DNA of 46,628 nt from NCBI GenBank assembly GCA_905214675.1, contig CAJMMS010000009.1, positions 1 through 46,628 of the forward strand, read 5' to 3'. The notes under the pieces are model-generated. The model was given only the letters and a program-made list of their open reading frames with translations, ran no database searches and was not told where the DNA came from. Positions 31,792 to 40,756 of this stretch are shown here, in pieces. Origin of the DNA: an uncultured bacterium. GTDB taxonomy: Bacteria > Bacillota > Clostridia > Lachnospirales > Lachnospiraceae. The number at the start of each line of letters is the position of its first letter. The stretch's first letter is position 1. The translations under genes were made by a program, and so were the position numbers.

Positions 31792-33146
31792 AAGTATCTG
31801 ACGTAGATCATCGCCAGAGAGATTGCTATGACTATTATAGTAGCAGGAGCCATATATTTGCAATACTTTCCCCATTTAATGATGTGACCTTCGCGTGCCG
31901 CGGTCGCAATACCGACAACGTTTGCGGACGCTCCGATCGGTGTGGCACTTCCTCCGATATCGGTACCGATCGCCAGTGCCCATGCAAGAACAGTCAGGTT
32001 GACACCGGATACATCTGCTGCCAGATCCGTGATAACCGGGATCATAGTCGCTGCAAACGGAATGTTATCGATAAAGGCACTTGCCACTGCGGATACGATG
32101 ATAATGATCGCGATCATGACTGCAATATTTCCGCCGCTGACAGATCCGATAAAGCCTGCCAGGATTTCCAGAACACCTGTCTCTTCCAGACCGCTTACGA
32201 CGACAAACAGTCCGACAAAGAACAGCAACGTCTTATAGTCTACTTTTTTCAGAAGTTCCAGTGCATCTTTTCCTGCCACGATCAGTGTTACGATCGCGAT
32301 GGCAACTCCGATCGTTGATACGGTCAGACCGGTCTGTGCATGTGTTACCAGCAGCACAACGGCACACAGGAAAATGATACAGCTTGCAATAAATCCGCGT
32401 TTATCTACGATTGCTTCCTTCGGGTCTGGATAGGAAGAATGATCTTTTTTATTTGCCCCATTTTTCTTTAACTCTTTGCGGAATGCAAAATAAAAATAGA
32501 TAACGACAAATACTAGGGATACTACTGCCATCAGACCGGTGTTTGTAATGAAATCCGTAAAAGAGTATCCCAGGGATGTACCAATGATAATGTTTGGCGG
32601 ATCTCCACACATCGTTGCAGATCCTCCGAGGTTCGCACAGAAGATCTCCGATAAGATCATCGGAACCGGGTCAAACTCCAGAAGCTGGGACAGTTCAATC
32701 GTAACGGCTGCCAGAAACAGGATAACAGTGATACTGTCAATGAACATAGCCAATACAAAAGACAGCAGCATAAAAGTCATAAAAATCGGAATAACCTGAT
32801 ATTTTACCATTTTTGCGATTTCCATGCAGAGCCAGCGGAAGAAACCGACTTTCGCCATACCTTCTACCATGATCATCATGCCGGCGATAAAAATGATCGT
32901 CTGCCAGTTGATACCGGAAGAAGCCTCGCTGGACTCACCTGCCGCATACCAGAAACCTGTTGTAAAGAAACTCTGTAAATTCAGGGTACGTGTGATCGTC
33001 CCCATGCTGTGCATGCCAAGTCCGAAAACCAGAAGCAAAGTCAGAAGACCGCAAGCCAGCGTGATCCACTGTCTTTCCCATATCTCCAGAATGATCAGAA
33101 GGAACATGGCAAGGAAAATGATGATTGCTAATACCTGTGCTAACAT
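31788..33146 (-). CDS. ArsB/NhaD-like (SLC13/CitMHS superfamily) permease
   Basis: Integral membrane transporter of 452 aa with about 11-12 spans. The conserved ion-transporter motifs are visible: NLGGSATMCGDPPNIIIG in the middle, with SAFIDNIPFAATMIPV and the second repeat GGSATPIGASANVVGIATA near the C terminus. This inverted-repeat layout is typical of NhaD-type Na+/H+ antiporters and ArsB-like proteins; citrate or arsenite transport cannot be excluded, though no ars genes are nearby. The RBS is AAGGAG. It follows the 142-aa gene by 73 bases. Confidence 0.85.
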   Translation of the reverse strand: MLAQVLAIIIFLAMFLLIILEIWERQWITLACGLLTLLLVFGLGMHSMGTITRTLNLQSFFTTGFWYAAGESSEASSGINWQTIIFIAGMMIMVEGMAKVGFFRWLCMEIAKMVKYQVIPIFMTFMLLSFVLAMFIDSITVILFLAAVTIELSQLLEFDPVPMILSEIFCANLGGSATMCGDPPNIIIGTSLGYSFTDFITNTGLMAVVSLVFVVIYFYFAFRKELKKNGANKKDHSSYPDPKEAIVDKRGFIASCIIFLCAVVLLVTHAQTGLTVSTIGVAIAIVTLIVAGKDALELLKKVDYKTLLFFVGLFVVVSGLEETGVLEILAGFIGSVSGGNIAVMIAIIIIVSAVASAFIDNIPFAATMIPVITDLAADVSGVNLTVLAWALAIGTDIGGSATPIGASANVVGIATAAREGHIIKWGKYCKYMAPATIIVIAISLAMIYVRYL

Positions 33147-33219
33147 TTTATGTTCTCCTTTTTCACATAATCGATATCCGCATCCGGAAACCCTCTGCAG
33201 ATATCATCTTTTGTTTGTA

Positions 33220-33648
33220 TCAGATGCCAAAAGCCAGCCTTCTGTGCTTTTCGCCATCCTGACTGTGAATATAGGAAATCACAAGATTACGCTTCCTGGA
33301 ACAGTGCTCATGTATGCTTCTTGCATTTCGTTCGAAAAAGCAGAAACATCCGCACCAGATCGCCGACAGGAAAAACAGCATATGCAGACGCATATTGCCA
33401 TCCCGAAACTCCCGGCTCCGCTCCAGAAAAATAAGACGACTAATCCGCCTCGTATGTACTTCATCTATTTCCGCAGACTCCTGTGCTTTTACAAGAGACA
33501 TCTTCATAAGACATGCGGCTGTCTGGACCGATACCTTCTGCTGCTGGATCAGCTCTGTTTTGATATGTGCCAGCCCGATCGTCGAAAAAACCAGAACTGC
33601 TGCAACTAAAAAAACCGGTATCACCTTTCTGCCAACGGACAGCCTCAT
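33220..33648 (-). CDS. Hypothetical protein with two membrane segments
   Basis: A 142-aa protein I do not recognise, but with convincing gene signals: AGGAGG seven bases before ATG and a promoter at 33764-33792. The first span covers about residues 9-28 (VIPVFLVAAVLVFSTIGLA). A Gln/Lys-rich, probably extracytoplasmic segment contains IDEVHTRRISRLIFLERSRE, a second hydrophobic segment (about 87-104) contains CGCFCFF, and a basic tail follows. It precedes the ArsB/NhaD-like permease and may be co-transcribed, perhaps as an accessory membrane protein. The function is unknown. Confidence 0.6.
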   Translation of the reverse strand: MRLSVGRKVIPVFLVAAVLVFSTIGLAHIKTELIQQQKVSVQTAACLMKMSLVKAQESAEIDEVHTRRISRLIFLERSREFRDGNMRLHMLFFLSAIWCGCFCFFERNARSIHEHCSRKRNLVISYIHSQDGEKHRRLAFGI

Positions 33649-33763
33649 GTCTTCACCTCCTCACGCCTTGTCTGCTGCTTATCTCAAACTTCATAGTCAT
33701 TCAAAATCCGTCATATTTTTCACAATATCTGACCGTTTTTGATGTTATTTTGTTCCAGCAACC

Positions 33764-33792
33764 ACTTTACAACTTTTTGAGGTATTTGACAA
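33764..33792 (-). promoter_or_regulatory. Promoter for the 142-aa gene and permease
   Basis: TTGTCA (33787-33792), a 17-base spacer and TAAAGT (33764-33769) on the minus strand, just after the Wadjet operon terminator. Confidence 0.5.
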
Positions 33793-33842
33793 TAGTTTTT
33801 TTAAAGAAAATGGTTTCTTTTTCTCATATAATTTGCTTTATC

Positions 33843-33871
33843 AAAAAAGCACCCACATACTCTGCAAGTGC
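33843..33871 (-). terminator. Terminator of the Wadjet operon
   Basis: GCACTTGCA-gagta-TGTGGGTGC (33849-33871, with three G-U pairs) is followed by TTTTTT on the minus strand, about 55 bases past the last small gene. Confidence 0.65.
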
Positions 33872-33925
33872 CAGCAATATTATAGCTCATCTCTTCTTGA
33901 ACATTCAGAAATATTTTCATTAACT

Positions 33926-34186
33926 TTACTTTAAAGAGGTAACTAATCCCCTCTTAATTCGATATGCATTTCTTGCATTAAGCAGATTCTCATTCGTCAT
34001 TGCACCAATTTCAAACTCATTTTCATCCCCATCCGCGTTTGAACAAAAATAAAATCTCTCTTCGTAGGCAACTTCTTCCCCTTTTATCATAACAGTGGCT
34101 ATTCTTTTTCTTTCTTCAACTTCATGAGTTTTGTCACATACCGGACAGTTCATGTGTATTTTTCTAATTAGTGTATTTGCCTCCAT
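33926..34186 (-). pseudogene. Truncated MqsA/YgiT-type zinc-finger antitoxin remnant
   Basis: The 86-aa product resembles the N-terminal half of clostridial MqsA-like antitoxins: a CPVC knuckle, HEVEERKRIATVMIKGEEV, a second half-knuckle FYFCSNADGDENEFE, then NENLLNARNAYRIKRGLVTS. In full-length relatives the GLLTS hinge leads into a helix-turn-helix that binds DNA. Here a stop comes two codons later, so the HTH half is lost. It lies 38 bases after jetD in the same direction and before the terminator, making it the fifth gene of the Wadjet transcript. The RBS favours the ATG at 34186 over 34204. It could be a relic or a stand-alone zinc-finger protein. No MqsR-like toxin was found. Confidence 0.55.
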
Positions 34187-34224
34187 TGTCTTACATCCCT
34201 TCATATTTCATCATTGAAATTCTT

Positions 34225-35490
34225 TTATTCATACTCCTCTATCATCGCCTCCTGATATGCGGCATACTTTTCTCTTCGCATCGCTTCTTTGATTTCCTGT
34301 AATTCCGGCAGATCGATCTTATCCAGTTTTCGGATTCGCCTGTCATCCAACTGCACTTCAGACTTATATTTTTGATAGTACTCTGCTTCATATTTCCACA
34401 GAATGAAATGTTCTGTATAGCGTTTTTTGAGGTTTTGTGCGATCTGAAGTCCCTCCGGGTCAAAATCACCTGCATAGTAAATGGTGCTGCTCGGCACCAG
34501 TTTGTCAAGCAATACAAACACTGAAAACTTCGGCTGTCCGTTTCCACACAGAATGGTTCGATCCGGATACTTTTCCACAAGTCTTGAGAAAACAGCCGGA
34601 TTTTCGACCATATAAATTTCCGCTTCTCCTGTGATTTTACCAAGTCCGCCCAGTGTTTTTAAGGTCAGTTTCAATGGCTCTTTGCATTTGAAGAATCCTT
34701 CGATTCCGGAGTGGATTTCTCCGTTTTCCTTCCATGCATGAAGCCCATACGTTAAAACATCGTTGGAAAGTTCATCTTTCAAAATCCCGGCTTCAAAATA
34801 GATTCTGTTTTTATATTCGGCATTGGAAAGTCCGGTGCGTCGTTCTTTTTTCAGCTTCCATTTCAGGTAGGAAGAGAGGCACTTTTCTGCCGGTTCTCCT
34901 TCATCGAAATAATGTGGATTGCCTGTGACCTGTGCTGCAAAAACAGCAAGCAGTTCTCTTTTTTCGGATGCTGCCAGCCTTTCTGCTGCCTGATCTGTTT
35001 TTTGCAGAAACTCTTCCAGTTCTTTTTTGTTTTCTTTATACTGCTGCAAAAGAAAAAGATAACTTTCTTTTTTGTTTTGCAGCACTTCAAAGATCCAGCT
35101 TTGGAAATCCGGATTTTTCAATCGAAGCTGAATATTTTGAAACCAGGCTTCTCTTTGCTGTTCTTCTTTTTGTTTTTCTTCTTTCTTTATAAGCAGTGGT
35201 TTTTCCAGACACAGTTCTAAGATTTCTTTCCAGGTAAAGTCACAGAAACGACTGTTTTGCAGTGCTTTTTCCATTTGTTTTGCTGTGATCCGCACACTTT
35301 TCTGACCGGAAAAGTCTTTCTGAAAGAAACCGCCAAGCTGCTCTTTTTCTTCCCTGGTGAGATCATTCAGAAGAAAGGTTCCGCCGAAATGCCCGATCCC
35401 GGCATATTTTTCCTGTACTTTTACAAACAGCTTTTGATATACAGTGCGTTCCTGAAAATATGTTTTGCACTCTCTTTTTCTGCTCTCCAT
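34225..35490 (-). CDS. jetD: Wadjet type II nuclease subunit JetD (TIGR02679/DUF2399)
   Basis: The Toprim-like nuclease of the Wadjet anti-plasmid complex, 421 aa. The N-terminal ~270 residues form the arm that contacts the other subunits. The C-terminal Toprim-like domain shows the metal-binding residues E296 (MVENPAVF), then CGNGQPKF, and D342 and D344 in YYAGDFDPEGLQIA. In characterised Wadjets the SMC-like motor extrudes circular DNA and JetD cuts it when extrusion stalls. It lies 27 bases after jetC with AAAGGA before ATG. All catalytic residues expected for the family seem to be present. Confidence 0.9.
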   Translation of the reverse strand: MESRKRECKTYFQERTVYQKLFVKVQEKYAGIGHFGGTFLLNDLTREEKEQLGGFFQKDFSGQKSVRITAKQMEKALQNSRFCDFTWKEILELCLEKPLLIKKEEKQKEEQQREAWFQNIQLRLKNPDFQSWIFEVLQNKKESYLFLLQQYKENKKELEEFLQKTDQAAERLAASEKRELLAVFAAQVTGNPHYFDEGEPAEKCLSSYLKWKLKKERRTGLSNAEYKNRIYFEAGILKDELSNDVLTYGLHAWKENGEIHSGIEGFFKCKEPLKLTLKTLGGLGKITGEAEIYMVENPAVFSRLVEKYPDRTILCGNGQPKFSVFVLLDKLVPSSTIYYAGDFDPEGLQIAQNLKKRYTEHFILWKYEAEYYQKYKSEVQLDDRRIRKLDKIDLPELQEIKEAMRREKYAAYQEAMIEEYE

Positions 35491-35517
35491 ATACGTTCCT
35501 TTCTTTTGCAGCTTTCT

Positions 35518-38500
35518 TTATCCCTGGTTTTCCCCAATCTCGTTTACGTCTTTTTTTGTTATCATCTGCTTTACATTTCCATTCCAGGTATAGCGGATGA
35601 CGGTCACAAATTTTACGTTTTCCGGTCGCACAAGCTGATAAATAGCAAGTGCCGGAACCGTCTCGTAATCACCCCACAGAATCTGAGAATTGATCATAAA
35701 GTTAAAATCAAATTCTACCATCAGACGGAACATATCACGGATGTTCATCTCATCCACCCCGGCAAATGCCTCATCAAGAGAGATCAGTCTTGGAGCATCG
35801 GATCTTGCTCCTGCATATTTTGCAACAACGGCTGAGAAAAGCGGAACATACATCGCCATCGCTTTCTCACCGCCGCTGAAGGTGAAAAATACCCTATCTG
35901 TCAGTTCTCTCTTTTTCTCTCCGGTTTTCTGACATTCCAGTTGAAATTCAAACCATTTGCGGTAATCCAGCACTTCCCGCATGATCGCATGGAAAGACTG
36001 CATATTTGCCGTCTCATCTGCTTCTTTTCTTGCCTCTGCGATCTTGGAACGGAAATGTCCGGATAACTGTTCGATCTCTTCCGGCCGCATGATCTCGGCA
36101 TCTTTCTGAAGCAGATCGACCAGTGCTTTTGTATCCAGTTGTTCTTCCTTATCTGCCCGTTTATTTTTCCAGCGAAGGCTCAGTTTCAGTCCGCTTGATG
36201 TTTTCATGGATTCCATCAGGTCATTCATCTTTTCCACCCAGCGTTTGCTTGCCTGGATTCTTGCACGGATCTTTTTGCCGACTGTATTTGCCAGAATATC
36301 CTCAAAAAGTTCTTTATCTTTATCGCGGATGAGCTGGCTCTGGATTCTTTCGTTTTCCTCCAGTATGGAAATCAACTCTTTGAACTTCACAGCCGTTCCA
36401 TGGTATTTTGCAGAAATATCGATACGTTTCATGCCCATTTCCAGGAATGAAGTCTGATCATCCAGTTCCTGAAACAGTGTCTTTAATGTCATTTGATATT
36501 CCAGCAGATAACCTCTGTTTTTATGGTATTCTGCCTGAAGTTTTCCAAGGAGATCACTTTGTTTGTCACTGCCGAATTTTCCTGCAAACTGACTGCATAC
36601 TTTTGCCGCTTCTTTTTCGGTCACTTTCTCCAATGTGGAAAGATCCATCACATAACCCAGAATATATTCCTGCTCGAAGGCCTTTGCAAGCCATTCTTTT
36701 TTATTCTGAAGTTTTTCGGCTGCCTTCTGATTTTCTGCTCTCTTTTCTTCCAGTGTTTTGTACTCACTCTCCAGCTCGCCCCTCTTCCTTGCGGAAGCTT
36801 CTTTTTCCTGCGGCAGAATACTTAAACGCTCAATACAGTAATCAAGCCTTTCTTTGATCTTCTCGTAGTCTGTGAGCTTTAGCTGCTCGCCAACAGCAGT
36901 AAGTTCTGCCTCTTTTTGTTTCTGTTGCGTGATACTCCTGCCAAGTTCATAGCGGATGTCATCCAGATCCTGCTCGATCTCTTCCAGATAAAGCTCCTGA
37001 CTCTTTTTATATTGCAGCGTATTGATATAGTCTTTGTGGCAGATCTGCAGATTACTCAGACATTCCGTATATTCTTTCAGGGCTCCCTGCACTTCCTCAA
37101 ATAAATCCAGTCTTGCTTTCAGATAGCATTTCTGGCAGGCCTCCTGTACTCTCAGGCGTACTTCATCCAGTTTCTTTCTCTCTGCCTCAACACGCTGTTT
37201 CTGCTGCTGTATTTTTTCATTCAGAGTTTTCAGTTTCTCTTCCTGATTTTCATAATCTTTTGCCGCAATTTTCAGATCATGGTCTTTTGGAAATGCATTC
37301 CACTCTTCTTCCAGTTTTTTCAGTCTGCCCTGGATTTCTGCAATCTTCTCTTTTTCTGTTTCAATCTCTTTTCGCTTTTCTTCTGCAAGCTGCTGTAACT
37401 CTGTAATTTTATCCAGACGATACTGTTCTCTTGCTGCCAGACCGATAAAGCAAGGTGTGTACTGGTTTGTTACCGTGCCTTCCAGGACTCCAATCCTGTA
37501 ATTTCCATTCTCATCAATCCAGGTTGCTGCCTGATCGGATTTCCCTGCACTGATCGCTGACAAAACACTCGATACATTCTGGTATAAGAACATATCATTA
37601 TCCGGATTGTCGATATCCAGCCATTCCATAAGATTGTTTTTAGCATATTCTGCATCGGTAAATAAATAGCGGTCACAGCATCCTTCTTCTGTCTGAAGTA
37701 CCTGATCCCGATATTGCGGTGCAATGATCAGTGCATCCAGGATTCCCATGTTCAGAAGTGCTTCTTCCAGTCTGGCGGACTTTTCCTGGTCAAGTTTCCG
37801 GTCAAAATCAACCATTTTATAAAACGGCACGTATGGAATCTGCATTTCATCAAGACGTTTTCTGTTTTTTATGACTGCCGCATCTCTTTCCGGCTCCGGT
37901 TCTTTCTGATCCTGCCACTGTTTTAACTCTTTGCTGATCGCATCGTATTCTTTTTGCAGTTCTCCAAGTTTCCAGTTTCTCTGTGTTTTTTCTGCTGATA
38001 AAGCTTCCCTTCGCTCATCATACGCTCTTTTGCTCAGATTTCGGATTGCCCAGTAATCGCTGTCAGAATGATAACTTTCGATTCTTCTTGCCATCTCCTG
38101 CAATGCTTCCGCATCCGGATGCAGTTCTTCATTTTGCTGATTCCATTTACAGATCTGCTCGATCAGTTCCTGCCGGATCTCGTGCAGCTGATTTTCGTAC
38201 TGCAAAAGTTCACGCTCTGCCTTGTTTCTTTCATTCTGATATTCATCCAGATCCTGAAGGAAACTGCTGTAACGCTCTTGAACTGCCTTTTCTTCCTGAA
38301 GCAGACTCTTTCCGCGTTCTACTTTCTCCGTATAATCTTTGAGCAGTTTGCGGTGTGCATCAAAAGAATATTCTTCTTCCCTTTTTTCCAGCAGTTCTTC
38401 CTTCAGAAAAGCAAAATCATCAAACGGAACCCCCTCCATATCGGCTTCCATTTCCTCCAGATATTCTTCGATCTCAGACCATTTTTCCTCTTTCTTTTCT

Positions 38501-39627
38501 TCCTGCTTTTTCAGAACTTCTTCCGTATCCAGCCGTTTCTCATTTTTTGCCTGCTCCTGCTGCCGTTTGTCTGAAATGACTTTTTTCAGTTCAATGATCT
38601 CACGGCTTACTTTCATTTCCTGCTCTTTTAATTTTGCCGCATCATTATCTGCCAGAGATGCCCGCTCTTCCTGAAGTACTTTTTCTTCTCTCGCAAGACT
38701 TTCATAACGTTCTTTTTCCTGCTGATGTGCAGCATCATTTGCAGCAAGATTTTCTTCAATCTGAAGCATTTTTTCTTCCGCCTGCCGACAGTCTTTTTCG
38801 GCTTTTGTATACAGAAGTGCTTTGTCATACAGGACGATCTCATTATACTGATCGTATACTTTCTCAATCTGCCTGATTGCAGAAATACTCTCCTTTAAGG
38901 TATCCAGACTCGTTTTCATGCCGTCCATATTTTCGATGGCTTCTGACATCGGGCGAAGATCATCCTCCGACAAAGTCTGAAGAGAACTGCTTAAAATCTC
39001 ATTGATCACCGTTGGTTTGAAATCTTTTGACAGTTTTGGTGTTCGAAGCTGGATCAGAAGATTTAACAGTTCTTTATATTCTTCCTGTGTCTCAAATCCA
39101 AACAGAAGTTTGTTGACACACTGAGCATATTCACTCTGTGTTTCCATCACTTTTCCGCCTTCTCCGATGCGGTTTCTCAGCTCACGCATCGTACAGGTGA
39201 TCTTGCTTTTTTCTTCTTTGTAAAGATAAATATCTTTACCAACCCGTCTGCCATCTGTGATACAGAAATACCAGGAATCCATTTTTTTGTTTCTTCTGGC
39301 ACGCATGCCGATCCCCAGTGTTACGTATTCTTCACTCTCTTTTCGTTTGAGCTCCATATAGAGATAGCCGGTCCGCTCGTCCCGTCCGTCCCCTTCTTCC
39401 AGAAGATAATTTTCCATTTTTCTTGCCTTTGAGCCAAATGGATCCAGACGTTCCGGACGCATATTTCCGTCCAGAAGCAGCGGGATAAAACTCTGCATGG
39501 TTACGGATTTTCCGGAACCGTTCGCTCCGCGAAGCAACATTCTTCCGTCCAGAAAATAAAATTCTTCTTCATCGTAGTACCAGAAATCAATCAATCCTAC
39601 TCTGTGTATCTGCCATTTACTGTTCAT
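35518..39627 (-). CDS. jetC: Wadjet type II SMC-like ATPase JetC (TIGR02680)
   Basis: The SMC-like motor of 1369 aa. The N-terminal ATPase half has Walker A GANGSGKS (34-41). Two very long, Glu/Lys/Gln-rich coiled-coil arms flank a central hinge-like region around residues 600-760, and the C-terminal half has ABC signature FSGGEK (1250-1255) and Walker B RLISLDEAF (D1285, E1286). It is predicted to extrude DNA loops and select small circular DNA for cleavage. I start it at 39627, with GGAGG five bases ahead, which overlaps jetB by 11 bases; an ATG 42 bases upstream lacks support. Both ATPase halves look intact. Confidence 0.93.
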   Translation of the reverse strand: MNSKWQIHRVGLIDFWYYDEEEFYFLDGRMLLRGANGSGKSVTMQSFIPLLLDGNMRPERLDPFGSKARKMENYLLEEGDGRDERTGYLYMELKRKESEEYVTLGIGMRARRNKKMDSWYFCITDGRRVGKDIYLYKEEKSKITCTMRELRNRIGEGGKVMETQSEYAQCVNKLLFGFETQEEYKELLNLLIQLRTPKLSKDFKPTVINEILSSSLQTLSEDDLRPMSEAIENMDGMKTSLDTLKESISAIRQIEKVYDQYNEIVLYDKALLYTKAEKDCRQAEEKMLQIEENLAANDAAHQQEKERYESLAREEKVLQEERASLADNDAAKLKEQEMKVSREIIELKKVISDKRQQEQAKNEKRLDTEEVLKKQEEKKEEKWSEIEEYLEEMEADMEGVPFDDFAFLKEELLEKREEEYSFDAHRKLLKDYTEKVERGKSLLQEEKAVQERYSSFLQDLDEYQNERNKAERELLQYENQLHEIRQELIEQICKWNQQNEELHPDAEALQEMARRIESYHSDSDYWAIRNLSKRAYDERREALSAEKTQRNWKLGELQKEYDAISKELKQWQDQKEPEPERDAAVIKNRKRLDEMQIPYVPFYKMVDFDRKLDQEKSARLEEALLNMGILDALIIAPQYRDQVLQTEEGCCDRYLFTDAEYAKNNLMEWLDIDNPDNDMFLYQNVSSVLSAISAGKSDQAATWIDENGNYRIGVLEGTVTNQYTPCFIGLAAREQYRLDKITELQQLAEEKRKEIETEKEKIAEIQGRLKKLEEEWNAFPKDHDLKIAAKDYENQEEKLKTLNEKIQQQKQRVEAERKKLDEVRLRVQEACQKCYLKARLDLFEEVQGALKEYTECLSNLQICHKDYINTLQYKKSQELYLEEIEQDLDDIRYELGRSITQQKQKEAELTAVGEQLKLTDYEKIKERLDYCIERLSILPQEKEASARKRGELESEYKTLEEKRAENQKAAEKLQNKKEWLAKAFEQEYILGYVMDLSTLEKVTEKEAAKVCSQFAGKFGSDKQSDLLGKLQAEYHKNRGYLLEYQMTLKTLFQELDDQTSFLEMGMKRIDISAKYHGTAVKFKELISILEENERIQSQLIRDKDKELFEDILANTVGKKIRARIQASKRWVEKMNDLMESMKTSSGLKLSLRWKNKRADKEEQLDTKALVDLLQKDAEIMRPEEIEQLSGHFRSKIAEARKEADETANMQSFHAIMREVLDYRKWFEFQLECQKTGEKKRELTDRVFFTFSGGEKAMAMYVPLFSAVVAKYAGARSDAPRLISLDEAFAGVDEMNIRDMFRLMVEFDFNFMINSQILWGDYETVPALAIYQLVRPENVKFVTVIRYTWNGNVKQMITKKDVNEIGENQG

Positions 39628-40756
39628 CACTGCCTCCATTTTCCAGAAATTCTTCTGGATACTTTCCAATCACTTTTCCGATTGCCGGACTGAGCCAGAT
39701 ATCTTTTTCTTCCCGGATCAGTCCCAGTTCCAGCATATAATTTTTCACATTCTCGCAAAATTCTCCTGTTGTCATTTCACGATAAGTCTTGATAAATCCT
39801 TTTCCATAAAGTTCTTTGCAGGACTCCAGGATCCCGGCAAACATTTCACGTGGAATCCAGATGCTCTCATCCACCGCCGGCACGATTCTTCCTTCTTCTA
39901 TCTTCTCACAGATCAGTCCGTTCACAAGAAGCACCACATCCGACAGCGTATTTTCTTCCGGGAAACACCGCCCCATGCGGCAGTCCTCGGAAAGTATCAG
40001 AAAGGCACTGGTGCGGTGCACATGCAGTTCACAGTCCAGATATTCTTCCAGCTCACCTTGAACCATATTTCTCTGATTTCGAATATAGGCAAAATCTTCT
40101 TCATTCTGCTCATTTTTATACATTCCCATCGTCATCAGAAGCTGCCGGTAAACTCTCTGTCTCCGTACGATCCCGCGGTCTTCATTGACATCGATCCACT
40201 CTTCCTTTTCAAAATCCTCCGGCTTCGTATACCCCATGATATCCTGCGTAAAATTCCGCATAAAATAGCGGGATGCCCCTGTATTTTCGTAGAGTACCTC
40301 ATTGCTTCCGTCTTTTGCAAAGCTCTCTTCACTTCCGTCATCCACATCAAGAATGCCGACATTCACACAATATTTCAGCACTTTGATCAGATGTCTGCGG
40401 TATTGATAAACCGTCCAGTCAATCTGCTCTTCCTGATACTGTCCTTGTATATATTCTGTCAGTTCTGATAATACAAACTGCTCCATCGCCTCTTTTTCCT
40501 CGAGAAACATCAGAACCATACAAAAAAATACATACTCGATTTTATCGGTAAATTCCAGGATTCCCATCCAATTCTCCGGCTTTGCCGGCATTTTTTCTAC
40601 TTTGATCAGATAAGGATTCACGACGATATGATAACCGAGCTTTTCCATCAGAAACTTTTTAATCTTCGGTGCTTCCTCCTTCATCCGATAATAAAGCTCC
40701 CTGTCCCTGCTTTTTAAAATCCATCTTCTTCCCAGTAATATTTCTAACGCATTCAT
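39617..40756 (-). CDS. jetB: Wadjet type II subunit JetB (TIGR02678)
   Basis: A 379-aa protein with the TIGR02678 look: it begins LEILLGRRWILKSRDRELYYRM, continues LGYHIVVNPYLIKVEKMPAKP, and has a winged-helix-like YRRHLIKVLKYCVNVGILDVDDGS region. By analogy with MukE/MksE it is the kite-type partner that bridges the kleisin JetA and the SMC-like JetC. It starts four bases inside jetA (ATGA) and overlaps jetC, so the three are tightly coupled. The RBS is GAGGAAAAAG. Confidence 0.88.
   Translation of the reverse strand: MNALEILLGRRWILKSRDRELYYRMKEEAPKIKKFLMEKLGYHIVVNPYLIKVEKMPAKPENWMGILEFTDKIEYVFFCMVLMFLEEKEAMEQFVLSELTEYIQGQYQEEQIDWTVYQYRRHLIKVLKYCVNVGILDVDDGSEESFAKDGSNEVLYENTGASRYFMRNFTQDIMGYTKPEDFEKEEWIDVNEDRGIVRRQRVYRQLLMTMGMYKNEQNEEDFAYIRNQRNMVQGELEEYLDCELHVHRTSAFLILSEDCRMGRCFPEENTLSDVVLLVNGLICEKIEEGRIVPAVDESIWIPREMFAGILESCKELYGKGFIKTYREMTTGEFCENVKNYMLELGLIREEKDIWLSPAIGKVIGKYPEEFLENGGSDEQ

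Noticed and set aside
32824..33609. 261-codon open frame on the plus strand
   Set aside because: It is antisense to the permease and the 142-aa gene, without RBS or family features.
33872..33925. Short open frames after the truncated antitoxin, considered as remains of its HTH or a toxin
   Set aside because: Neither frame shows a recognisable HTH or toxin motif over these few codons, and the stretch leads into the terminator.
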